A stretch of DNA of 64,000 nucleotides from positions 72,278,001 through 72,342,000 of the forward strand of contig NC_091262.1 of the NCBI RefSeq assembly GCF_042477335.2, in the 5' to 3' direction. Below are positions 1-9,300 of this stretch, one piece after another. The notes beneath the pieces are model-generated. The model was not told where the DNA came from. It was given only the letters and a program-made list of their open reading frames with translations, and did not search any database. This stretch comes from Ovis canadensis. Its lineage: Eukaryota; Chordata; Mammalia; Artiodactyla; Bovidae. Made by a program: the position numbers and the translations under genes. Numbering within the stretch: the stretch's first letter is position 1; each line of letters starts with the position of its first letter.

Positions 1-790
1 TGAGGCAACAAATATTTCCTAAGCAGCTATCAGGTCTTACAAAAAAGTAAGGACACAAAGATGGCTCTAACACTGATGCTGCCAGCTGGAGAAGATCACA
101 GAAGGGAAGAAATGTACCCAAGAGCACGCAGCTAGGCCTACAACAGAGAGGACACAGGAGGTGTAGCAAAGACAGATGAGCTAGATCTAGTGTGGATTTC
201 AGACTCAATACTTACTGCCTGGGTGCCCTTGGCAGGTCCTGCTCAATCCTCCCTGAACCTCAGAGTTCTCATATTTTAAAAAGGTGGGAAGGATTTACCT
301 GCTAAATCACAAAATGTTCTATGCAACAAGTAAACTCACCTAAAGCGTGGAGGGTGAAGCCTACCACTCCCAAGCCATTCAGAAGCCAGAATAAGAATCT
401 AAGAGGGGGTCGCTGGAGGGTGCCGGCTCTACGGAGTGCACAAAGCTTTCTTCCCTCTCAATCTTACCCCAAGAGGTCAAATGCCTGTGTCACCACTCTG
501 GCTGTTGGCAAGTGACTTAAAACCCAATCAGCTTTAATCATTACATTTTAAGTAATTTAAAAACCACTGATGCACAACTCATTTGACTGGAACTTGATCC
601 ACGTTCTCCCTTTTTCAGAAAGGCAGAGGAAAATCATAGCTTCCGTGGAAACAAAGGGAGACCTAGGTTCAAATCTTGACGCGTCACTGGTCAGCTCTGG
701 GTCTGGGGTGGCCCTTATCAATCTGCACGAGTCTCAGTTCCTCGTCTGGAAAACGGGGATGAGAGAGCCTGCGACTCCTTGGATTGTCAC
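1..790. other. Probable intron/flank left of the CpG island; MIR-like fragments
   Basis: No coding exon is supported here. Two stretches, about 180-295 and 680-780, read like old MIR SINEs: a loss-of-Cys, 'tcagttcctcgtctggaaaa'-type core typical of MIR 3' halves. If the DDX24 exon 1 model at 1241-1430 is right, this stretch belongs to DDX24 intron 1 on the minus strand. The short open frames are random. Confidence 0.35.
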
Positions 791-1240
791 GCCATGACGA
801 AAAAGTGGCGCACGTTCAGAACCGCTTAGCATCGCGCCCGGTGGGCAAAGCACGCCAGCGCGCAGGGAAGGTCCACCTCCGCCCCGCATCCGCGACCACA
901 GACAACCCTCACTAACGGGGGCAGGCGTGAGGGGCAGGCACAAGCGGGGCGAGGACGTGGAGTGTGACTCGCGGGGTAAGCCGGAGGGTCCCTCCCTATG
1001 GAGCCCGGCGCCGCGCCAGCGCCTCGTCTCAGGCTCGAACGGGCCCATCAAGCGGAGAAGCCGAACCAGCCAAGCCCTGACGTCCGCTCGGCTGGTTCGG
1101 AGGCCCCAGAAGAGGCCCCCATGGCAGGGTCGGCCAGGGCACTTGACAAGGCCGGCGGCCACCCCTCTCTGGTCCCCAGAACCCGAGGGCCTGGAGGAGC
1201 CCGCAGTGAGAGCCCGCCCCCACCCCGCTCCGGCACTCAC

Positions 1241-1430
1241 CGCGAGGCTACCCGGCCGCGACCCCCTCAGAAGCCCACCGAACGCCTCCAAACAAGCAGC
1301 GCCGGCGTGCCGCCGCAGCGTCCGCCGCAGCGTCCGCCGCAGTTCCGGGGCGGGGCTTTCACGCAGGCACGCGTGCACGCAGCGAAGGAAGTCCCGCCCC
1401 CATTCTAGACGCCGCACTTGATTCGCTGCG
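1241..1430 (-). other. DDX24: Probable DDX24 first (untranslated) exon
   Basis: Reading the minus strand, CpG-rich sequence ends in a consensus donor (CGCG then GTGAGTG), with the exon edge at 1241. The 5' end is not fixed; about 1390-1430 is a guess from the GC boxes. No convincing start codon lies in this exon, so translation would begin in an exon left of the window. DDX24 encodes a DEAD-box RNA helicase and is the expected leftward neighbour of the ISG12 cluster. The assignment rests on synteny, since no helicase coding sequence is in the window. Confidence 0.5.
1311..1346. repeat. 12-bp tandem repeat in the CpG island
   Basis: The 12-mer CGCCGCAGCGTC occurs at 1311-1322 and 1323-1334, with a third partial copy at 1335-1346. 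It lies inside the putative DDX24 exon 1 and promoter region, where length polymorphism could be expected. Confidence 0.85.
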
Positions 1431-1516
1431 GCGCGACTGAGTGCTGGACCGCCGGCACGGGAAGTTGGGCTGCGGTTTTACGTTCTCCTCCAGGAATTAG
1501 GGAGCAAGCGCAACAG
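1425..1516 (+). other. Candidate rightward first exon (IFI27L1-type)
   Basis: Downstream of the CpG island core, a possible untranslated exon ends in CAACAG followed by GTGAAG at 1517. By analogy with human IFI27L1, a transcript starting here could splice into the ISG12 coding exons at 9300 onward, giving copy A a housekeeping promoter besides its own. The 5' end is arbitrary, and the donor is the only direct evidence. Confidence 0.3.
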
Positions 1517-1683
1517 GTGAAGTTTGTCCTGCTTCTTCCGGGAGACTTCTGTGCTAGCTTATGCACGGGAATGCAAGTTTTCCTGTCTTCTTGCTTTAGT
1601 TTCAGCGCACTGTGTTACGTATTGGCTGTGTGCCTGGACCCTCGCAAATGTTTTAGCATTTAACTGACTGCTCAACCATTGTC

Positions 1684-1772
1684 GTATTCTTGCCTGGAGA
1701 ATTCCATGGACAGAGGAGCCTGGCGAGCTGCAGTTCGTAGGGTCGCACAGACTCGGACAGGACTAAGCGACT
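1684..1772 (+). repeat. Bov-tA SINE, 3' half
   Basis: Matches the 3' half of the ruminant tRNA-derived Bov-tA SINE (Cys-Cys 'ttgcctggagaattccatgg' segment through the 'gacaggactaagcgactaac' end). It is truncated at its 5' side. Confidence 0.85.
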
Positions 1773-1779
1773 AACATTT

Positions 1780-2488
1780 TACAACCCAACCAGACTGTAT
1801 TGGAGGTTCTGTTTTCCCCAGGTTTTCATGCCTCCGCCTGTTGCTCACTGATGGTTGGGGAAGGTGGGCCTGCTTCCAGTCATCAAGCTAAAGTGGGTCT
1901 TTTGTTATATTCAGAGAAGTCAGCTCCACAGTAGGTAATCATTTTTTCCACTTGGGGATCACCAGACCATCTGGTGATCTGGAAACTTTTCCCATAGACT
2001 GTCTCTGTGTCTGGTGTCCTTGGGAAGTCCTAAAGTTTCAACGAGGGAATTCACCAAGCTCAGGTCAAGTGAGCCTTCACAGCGCCACCATGGGACACAG
2101 CTTAACTCATTCCTCGGGGGCACTTGCCAATGTATCCCCAAGAGTCTAGGTGGCATAGTCTGTGTCCAAGTGGTGCTTGAAGAGGATGTGAAGACAAGAG
2201 ACGGGCTGTCCCTGATGGCAGAGTGAGGAGAGGCTGCATATCCCTCCATAGTAGGACAGTTTCCTCTCTCCTCTGGGCCAGCTACCCACCTCAGGAGCAT
2301 TGCAGGGCTGTAGTGACAGAACCTCGACAAACCGTGGCTGGTTGGTGGGAAAAGGGACCTCACCAAAAAGAGGCTAAAAGTAGGGTCCCGGAGGTGGTAC
2401 TTGGGGGCTGTCTTATGGGGTCCACAAGAAACATTGAGATTCTCAGTGGAGGCCTCCAAAAAGCTAACAAAAGCATCTGTATTACTCA
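1780..2488. other. Intergenic, nothing recognised
   Basis: Unique-looking sequence between two SINEs. Short open frames exist on both strands, but none has family resemblance, splice support or a homologous partner elsewhere in the window. Confidence 0.4.
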
Positions 2489-2712
2489 GGGTTCTCCCTG
2501 GTGGCTCAGATAGTAAAGAATCTGCCTGCCATGCTGGAGACCTGGATTTGATCCCTGGGTTGGGAAGATCCCCTGGAGAAGAAAATGGCAACCTTGCTCC
2601 AATATTCTTGCCTGGGAAATCCCATGGACAGAGGAGCCTGGTGGGCTACAGTCCATGGAGTTGCAAAGAGTCAGACATGACCAAGGGACTGACACTTTCA
2701 TTTTCACTTTCT
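2489..2712 (+). repeat. Bov-tA SINE, near full length
   Basis: Runs from the tRNA-like head ('tccctggtggctcagatag') through the 'actccaatattcttgcctgg' centre to the 'actttcattttcact' tail. Open frames crossing it are SINE-derived. Confidence 0.9.
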
Positions 2713-3002
2713 CCAGAGAACCAAAATCAACAGAATACCATATATATAGAGAGGTTTGTTTTAAGGAATTGAGTTACAGTGATTGTGGAAACTGAGAGAA
2801 TCCAGGATCTGCTGAGGTAGTCCAGCAGGCTAAAGACTTGGGGAAGGCATCCTAAAGCAATTAGCTTGCAGAATCCCTGCTTGCTGAGGGAAAGTCAATT
2901 TTTGTTGTATTAAGGGCTTCAACTGCTTGGGTGGGGCACACCCACACAGTGGAGGGGAATCTACTTTGCTCAAAGTCCACAGATTTAAATGTTAATGTCA
3001 TT

Positions 3003-3182
3003 TAGGACTTCCTGGCGGTCCAGTAGTTAAGAATCTGTCTTCCAATGCAAGGGATGTGGGTTGACTCCCTGGTTGAGAATCTAACATCTCCCATGCCATG
3101 GAGCAATAGCCAAGCTGGTGTACTGCAATGAAGACCCAGCACACCACAAAATTGTAATAATAATAATAAAAATATTTGTTAA
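3003..3182 (+). repeat. CHR-type ruminant SINE
   Basis: Begins 'gacttcctggcggtccag' and ends in an imperfect AAT-rich tail near 3180, as in the CHR/ART2 class of artiodactyl tRNA-derived SINEs. Confidence 0.75.
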
Positions 3183-3187
3183 ATGTT

Positions 3188-3675
3188 TGGTGGTGTTCAG
3201 TCACTAAGTCGTGTCCAACACTTTGTGACCCAGTGGACTGCAGCATGCCAGGTTTCCCTGTCCTTCACTATCTCCCAGAGTTTGCTCAAACTCATGTCCG
3301 TTGAGTCAGTGATGGCATCCAACCAGCTCATCCTGTCACCCACTTCTCCTCCTGCCCTCAACCTTTCCCAACTTCAAGGTCTTTTCCAATGAGCTCAGAT
3401 GGCCAAAGTATTGGAGCTTCAGCATCAGTCCTTCCAATGAATATTCAGGGTTGATTTCCCTTAGGATTGACTGTTTTGATCTCCTTGGTGTCCAAGGGAC
3501 TCTCTAGAGTCTTCTCCAGCACCACAGTTTGAAGGCATCAGTTCTTCAGTGCTCAGCCTTCTTTATGGTCCAACTCTCACATCCATCCATGACTACTGGA
3601 AAAACTATCACTTTGATTATACAGACCTTTATCGGCAAAACAATGTCTCTGGTTTTTAATATGCTGTCTAGATAG
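3188..3675 (-). repeat. BovB (RTE) LINE 3' end, antisense
   Basis: Antisense copy of the BovB reverse-transcriptase C-terminal coding region and tail, recognisable by the complement of motifs such as 'ctccaatactttggccat' and 'ccttggactgcaaggagat'. Truncated at 5'. Confidence 0.85.
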
Positions 3676-3689
3676 TAAATGTTAATCTC

Positions 3690-5772
3690 ATCTAAAACAC
3701 CTTCACAAAAACGTGTAGACTAATGTGTGAAAAATATCTGGGCATGATGACCCAGTCAAACTGATGCATAAAATTAACCAGCAAACATCCTTGGAGAGAA
3801 AAGGGCAGCTTTTGTTTGGATGTTCTCCCTGACAGAGACAGCTCTATTGGACAGCCAAGAGACCTCTACATACTTTACCACCTAAAGTAAAATAGCTTTT
3901 TGCACCTTTATGTCTCATGGCTCTAGTCAGTTGACCCTGACATTGCCAAAAGCAGCCATTTGGGAAGGAAGTAGAGGAAAGAAAAGTGAGGAGCAGAATC
4001 TGTCTCCCTTCCCCTTCTGAAACCTCTCCACATGGGAGCCTGAATCAAATCTAACCTGGGGAAATGGGAGAAGTTATGAATGACACATGAGATGGAAATT
4101 CTGACATCAAATTAAGTTTTTATTTATGCATTAGTTTTTCATAATAAAACTTTTCCTGGTTATTATGGATACAATGTTGAAATGTCATTCTTTCAGAGCT
4201 GGTTTCAAACTGAGAAGAAAACAATAGCTGTCAAATTTCCTCACTCTGCAAAGTAGGTTGCTTGGAGAGCCTTAGACCTGGCAAGGAAGTTGTCTCAAAA
4301 TCAGCTTTGTGACCCTTAACTCAATATGTAGTTCAAATTATGAGAGCATTGAGATTGACTTAACTTGAAATTTGTAATAATTTCCTTGCAGAATGTTGTT
4401 TCAAACATGTAACCACAGTTGAAGAAAGTATAATTCAGGCTAAGAATTTGTCTCAACATCTTCTTCAGGATTCCCAGAGCTTTTGCTGTGCTGAATAGCA
4501 CTTGTAGCTCTATATTAGAGAAAGAGATGTATTTTTCTTGTCTTATATTTCTTCCTAGATTGCAAACTCCTCGTGAAATCCCGTCCGATTTATCTTGGCA
4601 TCCCCCCAAAATGTCTAATCAGTGCCTGACTGACTTTGTGAGTCATAGATATTTGTTAAAGGAATGAATGAATGAGCAGTTGATTCTAGCTGAGAACAGA
4701 CTCTTCAACTCCACTTTTGTGGTTGAACCTGGTACCAAAAGTTACAGAGTACTGACCTGGTCAGGTGCCACTTGTTGATAGTTCATAGCAGCTTTAATAG
4801 CTAATAGCCAAAAACAACCAAGATAGGTGAATGGCTAAACAAACGGCAGTGTGCAGTAATCTTTTGGCAATACAGGCATGTACTAAATCACATTGCACAC
4901 TATAACTTACACAATGGTTTACATCAATTATGAAAAGCCCATCACGAAATATCATATAACATTCTTAAAATGACATTATTATAGAGGTATAAAACAGATT
5001 AGTGGTTTCAAGGGATAAGAAAAGCTGGGCCAGGGAGATAGAGGTTCAGTGTGAGGGTTCAGAGAGAGGTTCAGGGGTGATGGAATCGTTCCGTATCTTG
5101 AGGCGATAGTGGTTACTCATGTAGTGAAATGACATAAACACACTTTCTACCAATGTTAGCTTCCTAGCTTTTAGCTTATAGTATCATTACATAATATACA
5201 AGCAATGGAGTTGACTGGGTGAAGGATCCCCAGAACCCCTCTGCACGAACTTGGCAACTTCCTTTAAATCTATCATTATTTGAATGTTTAACAAGGAGAA
5301 ACTACATCACCCATATATTCTTATCACAAAGTATTTAACCTGCATCTAATTCTGATTACTAAAATAATTAATACTAGTAGTAAAACAATTAATTTGCTAT
5401 TCTTTCTTAAAGGGAAATAATTTTGGCATTTTCTTTTAGCAGAAGGTGATGTGAAGTAATATGAAATATTATGATGATGTGAAATAATAAGGAAAAAATA
5501 TATATATATTGATCTTTGACCCTAATACCTAACACAGAATTCCTAAAACCTTTGTACTTTCCTAGTGATAGGTGCATCTTACAGAGAGCTCCTATGTTCT
5601 TTGGAGTTTCCTGAGTGATAGAATCATCCTTTGTTCTAATGGGGTGATTCTAGCCGGGCTCCTGGATGGGAGCTGGTCACCAGAAAGACCAAGCCATGAT
5701 CAGCCCCATCCCCAATCCTACAGGGCGAGGAGAGGGATAAAAATGAAGCTAATGTTCCATCACACCTACACT
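3690..5772. other. AT-rich intergenic sequence
   Basis: No gene seen. 4560-4670 is faintly MIR-like. From about 5385 the sequence becomes homologous to 25,055 onward, marking the left edge of duplication unit A. A short (AT)n run sits near 5498-5510. Confidence 0.45.
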
Positions 5773-5787
5773 ATGGGGCCTCCATAA

Positions 5788-5990
5788 GTGAAGTCGCTCA
5801 GTTGTGTCTGACTCTTTGCGACCCCATGGGCTGTAGCCTACCAGGCTCCTCTGTCCATGGGATTTTCCAGGCAATAGGCCTGGAGTAGATTGCCATTTCC
5901 TTCTCCAGGGGATCTTCCCAACCCAGGGATCAAACCTGGGTCTCCCACATTGCAGACAGACGCTTTACCGTCTGAGCCACCAGAGAAGTC
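5788..5990 (-). repeat. Bov-tA SINE with 15-bp target duplication
   Basis: Antisense Bov-tA flanked by a perfect 15-bp direct repeat, atggggcctccataa, at 5773-5787 and 5991-6005. This is a clean retrotransposition event. Confidence 0.93.
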
Positions 5991-6005
5991 ATGGGGCCTC
6001 CATAA

Positions 6006-6500
6006 ACATCCCTAAAATATGGAGTTCTGAGAACTTGCCAATTGGGAAACAATAATACATCCACACTCTGGAAGGGTGATGCACCCCAGACTCCACGGGG
6101 ACCGCAACTCCTGTGTTCCAACCTCATCGTAGGTATCTTTCCACCTGGCTGTTGACTTGCATCCTTTAATACTCTTTGTAGTATATCAGTAATAGTAAGG
6201 AAAGTGCTTTTCTGAGTTCTGTGAGCCTTTTGGCAAATTATAGAACCCAAGGAAGAGGTCATGTAACCCAATGTATGTCTGTGTGCCCAGCAAACAGTGG
6301 GGCCAAATAATATCAAAACGTCAGTTTGGAGCAGAGGACTGTTCCTTGCAGGGCCAGGAAGGAAACAGGTGGCTCATGCCTTAAAAATCCAGAAATCTGG
6401 AAGCTTTCAGTACCTCTTTCTAGGAAAAATGAGGGAGGGCTGTGGTTGATTATTGTCACCTTCCTGATGTCAGATCCCTTGTTCTAGAGGTCAGGTCCCA
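6006..6500. other. Unit A sequence with no recognised gene
   Basis: The minus-strand open frame across 5930-6316 begins inside the SINE and has no family resemblance. Nothing else is supported. Confidence 0.4.
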
Positions 6501-6501
6501 G

Positions 6502-6652
6502 TCAGCGCACTGCTGCTGTTGCTGCTGCTAAGTCGCTTCAGTCGTGCGACCCCATAGACAGCAGCCCACCAGGCCCCCCCCGCCCCCGCCCCGTCCCTGG
6601 GATTCTCCAGGCAAGAACACTGGAGTGGGTTGCCATTTCCTTCTCCAAGTCA
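6502..6652 (-). repeat. Bov-tA2-type SINE fragment
   Basis: Antisense fragment that starts with the CTG-repeat tail (complement of the 'gcagcagcagcag' ending) and has an internal C-rich expansion at 6573-6596. Confidence 0.85.
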
Positions 6653-7451
6653 GGGCACTATGTTCCTGTAAATCTCCACCAAACAAAGATTATTCTCTGT
6701 CCTGCCAAGGAAGCAGGAAAAGCAAAGTCCCAAGGTACAACTTTTGCCCTCCGAGGCTCAGGCCCTGCCTAAGAGGAGAGAGTACATGAAGGGGTAGGCT
6801 ACCCTGCCCAGGTCAAGCACCCCACGGGGTCCTCCCACAGTGCCCAGATCTGGCTGAGGAGGCAGATCTCAGCTGGTGGTGCCCTCAGGCCTGGTCCCCA
6901 AACCCTGTCCAGGCATCATCATGAAGGAGCCAGGCATCCAGAGCCCAGTCAGTTCGCAAGCTCCTCCGGCGTCCCCGATGGGACCGGGTCTCAGACCGTG
7001 ATCCAAGGTGACCACCACAGCCATTAGGTCAAAGAGGCAGGGATGGATGGTGTTTATAATGTCACCTGTGGTCAGATGATACCAGTCTTTTCTGTTTCAT
7101 AGGCTGTCTTTCTAGCTATCTTCTAGTGACAGGAATTTCAGAGAAACCAATCGGCCTGATTCTCCAGGTAGGGGGTGTTCCTTGTGTCCTGAATTCTGGG
7201 AAAGTCAATACCAGGTGACACCAAGGAGGGGCTCCTGCAGCCTCTCTGCTCTTGGCCCCATGGACGTCGTCCCGCAGTGGCTTACCAAAGCTGGATCAGA
7301 TTTGCTGAAATGTTTGGCTTTGTTGTCCCAAAGTTTAAGCAAAGGTAGGGGTAGGGGAAAGACAGGGCCCTGGCTCTGGTCCCTCCTGTCCTCATCTTTC
7401 AGGAGGAGCAAGGCCTCCATTTCCAAGACACTCAAGCCTGTCCCAAAAGAG

Positions 7452-7520
7452 GCCTCTTCCAACACTGATTCTGCCTCTTCCAACACTGATTCTGCCTCTT
7501 CCAACACTGATTCTGCCTCT
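7452..7520. repeat. 21-bp tandem repeat
   Basis: Three exact tandem copies of a 21-mer starting gcctcttccaacactgatt at 7452, 7473 and 7494, with a partial fourth. The homologous place in unit C (about 20,975-21,010) has a single copy, so the array expanded after duplication. Confidence 0.9.
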
Positions 7521-7690
7521 TCCCCCATTTTCTGCCCCTTGTTCCCTGACCCAGCTTCACACTGACATTCTCACTTTCCTCTTCTTCTTTGCTCTGCCAT
7601 TCAAAATATATTTATTGAGATCTAGACCCAGGAGAAGACAGACAAATCTATGCCATTTGTAAGGTTTATTCCACCAGGGATAAGGGACAG

Positions 7691-7902
7691 AAGGGCTTCC
7701 CTGGTGACTCAGGTGGTAAAGAATCTGTCTGTAATGCAGGAGACCTGGGTTCAATCCCTGGGTCAGGAAAATCTGCTGGAGGAGGACACGGCAACCCACT
7801 CCAGTAATCTTGCCTGGAGATTCCCCAAGGACTGAGGAGCCTGGCAGGCTACAGTCTTGGGGTCACAAAGAGTCGGACATGACAGAGCAACTAACACTTC
7901 AA
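7691..7902 (+). repeat. Bov-tA SINE shared by units A and B
   Basis: Full Bov-tA at the same homologous position as the SINE at 25,285-25,478 in unit B, just before 'gacaaaaagaagta'. Unit C has an uninterrupted site here (about 21,180), so the insertion predates the A/B split but not the C split. Confidence 0.85.
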
Positions 7903-8243
7903 GGGACAAAAAGAAGTAAATATAGTAATACCACCTATTCTGTGAATTCCAGGGTGTCAGCAAACTAAGGCATATCAAGGGTAATTCACTCCCTTAGTCG
8001 CAACTAAGGATTCCTCCCCAGGCACTGGTCAGAGATGGTGCTTTGACCATCAACCTGCTCTGCCTCTTCCGTTATTACAGATATGAGATTGGGGTTCTCT
8101 GCTATTTGTCAGTCAGGAAGAACATTTTGTACCGTAAACCTGCAAATCATGGAGGGCAGGGAAAATAAAGTTCGCAAGAATTGCAGGTGAGTTTTATAAA
8201 AAGGAGGACTAGGGATTCCTCATATATCCAAGAAGGGGAATCT

Positions 8244-8253
8244 GAAAGGGAAA
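8244..8253 (+). promoter_or_regulatory. ISRE-like element upstream of copy A
   Basis: GAAAGGGAAA (followed by GTC) fits the GAAANNGAAA core bound by ISGF3 and IRF factors. It lies about 165 bases before the likely transcription start of copy A. The aligned positions in unit C (about 21,830) and unit B (about 26,790) have lost the core. Interferon response is an inference from the motif and the gene family. Confidence 0.55.
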
Positions 8254-8391
8254 GTCATGCTCCTGCAGAAGCCCCGCCTCTCATCCTCCCATTAGCATGC
8301 AAAGGTGAGGTCTACGTGGCACCCAGCCTGGGATGAGAGGGACTCACCTCCACATTGGACTCTTGGGGTCAGAGGTCATCCAGGGAGGGAC

Positions 8392-8474
8392 TATTTAGCC
8401 GGCTGGACTTCTCAACAGCCTCACTCTGTGCAGGGCTTCACACACTACTCTTCAATTCCCAACTACTAAGCAGG
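8392..8474 (+). other. Copy A untranslated first exon and TATA-like box
   Basis: A TATTTAG box at about 8392-8398 precedes a segment ending in CAGG with donor GTAAGC at 8475. The same arrangement is conserved in unit B (donor at 27,020). The transcription start is probably near 8415-8425. In unit C the homologous donor is changed from GT to AT, and that copy is dead. The start is inferred; the donor is seen. Confidence 0.55.
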
Positions 8475-8895
8475 GTAAGCAGGGGCCTGGGAGGAGGGGA
8501 GGGGAGGGAGCAAAGGGACTCTACTCTCAGCCTCCCTCTCCACTTCCATCAGGACTGCTGTCCCTGTGACCAGAGCTGAGTGTGTGTGGGGGGCTTGATC
8601 CCACCTTTACCATGAGACGTTAGGAACCTCTGGTCTTGTCTTGACCCAGGTTACCTTGAAGCCCTGAAACTTAGACCAGGTGGGCAGTGAGCAGGGGCAG
8701 AGATGGGGTGTTAGAGGTGGCCAGGATTCTGGAGATCAGGGAGCCAAGCAAAGTCATTATTAACTTCAAAACTGTGGTCTGAGCAGATTAAGGGGGTGGG
8801 TTGGAAGTGGTCCATAGGCTGCAATGGGACAGAGGGCAGGGCTGGAATGGCAGACGATGCCCCCCTGAAACCTTAGTGCAGCCTAAATTAGGCAG

Positions 8896-9205
8896 TGAAA
8901 GTGAAAGTCGGTCATGTCCGAGTCTTTGCGACCCCATGGACTATACAGTCCATTAAACTCTCCAGGCCAGAATATTGGAATGGGTAGCCTTTGCCTTCTC
9001 CAGGGGATCTTCCCAACCCAGGAATGGAACCCACATCTCCCACATTGTAGGCGGATTCTTTACCTACTGAGCCACAAGGGAAGCCCAAGAATACTGGAGT
9101 CGGTAGCCTATCTCTTCTCCAGTGAATCTTCCCAACCCAGGAATCAAACCAGGGTCTCCTGCATTGCAGGCGGATTCTTTACCTTCTGAGCTATCAGGGA
9201 GGCCC
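8896..9205 (-). repeat. Bov-tA SINE with internal half-length duplication
   Basis: Antisense Bov-tA at the same place as a single-length copy in unit B (27,415-27,602). In A the head half (aagaatactgg to the acceptor-like 'gaggccc') is present twice, at about 8965-9087 and 9088-9205. It is absent from the homologous site in unit C. Confidence 0.8.
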
Positions 9206-9300
9206 GAAATCAGGTGGAGCAGTTTTAACCTCACACTCTGTTTCTAAAAAGGCAGTGGTGTCCTTGGCTCCAGAACCAGTGTTCCCACACTGCCCCCAGG

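Larger units (their letters stand above)
790..1560. promoter_or_regulatory. CpG island, probable bidirectional promoter
   Basis: CpG dinucleotides are dense here and rare in the flanks. GC boxes are visible near 1347-1358 and 1393-1402, and an ETS-like CTTCCGG core lies near 1535. There is no TATA box. On the minus strand a clean splice donor follows position 1241; on the plus strand a donor follows 1516. In mammals DDX24 and IFI27L1 are transcribed divergently from one CpG island, and the ISG12 cluster to the right fits that. Seen: base composition and donors. Inferred: gene identity and bidirectionality. Confidence 0.75.

Noticed and set aside
734-1417. 227-codon minus-strand and overlapping plus-strand open frames in the CpG island
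   Set aside because: High GC removes stop codons by chance; several long frames overlap on both strands, and a clean splice donor cuts through them.
2489-2600. tRNA-like heads in the SINEs as possible tRNA genes
   Set aside because: These are heads of tRNA-derived SINEs with many mismatches and repeated dozens of times; none folds as an intact tRNA by eye.
7182-7565. 127-codon frame containing the repeated EASSNTDSA-type motif
   Set aside because: The repeat is a DNA minisatellite; the homologous frame in unit C (20,725-21,159) diverges by frame changes, so it is not a conserved protein.
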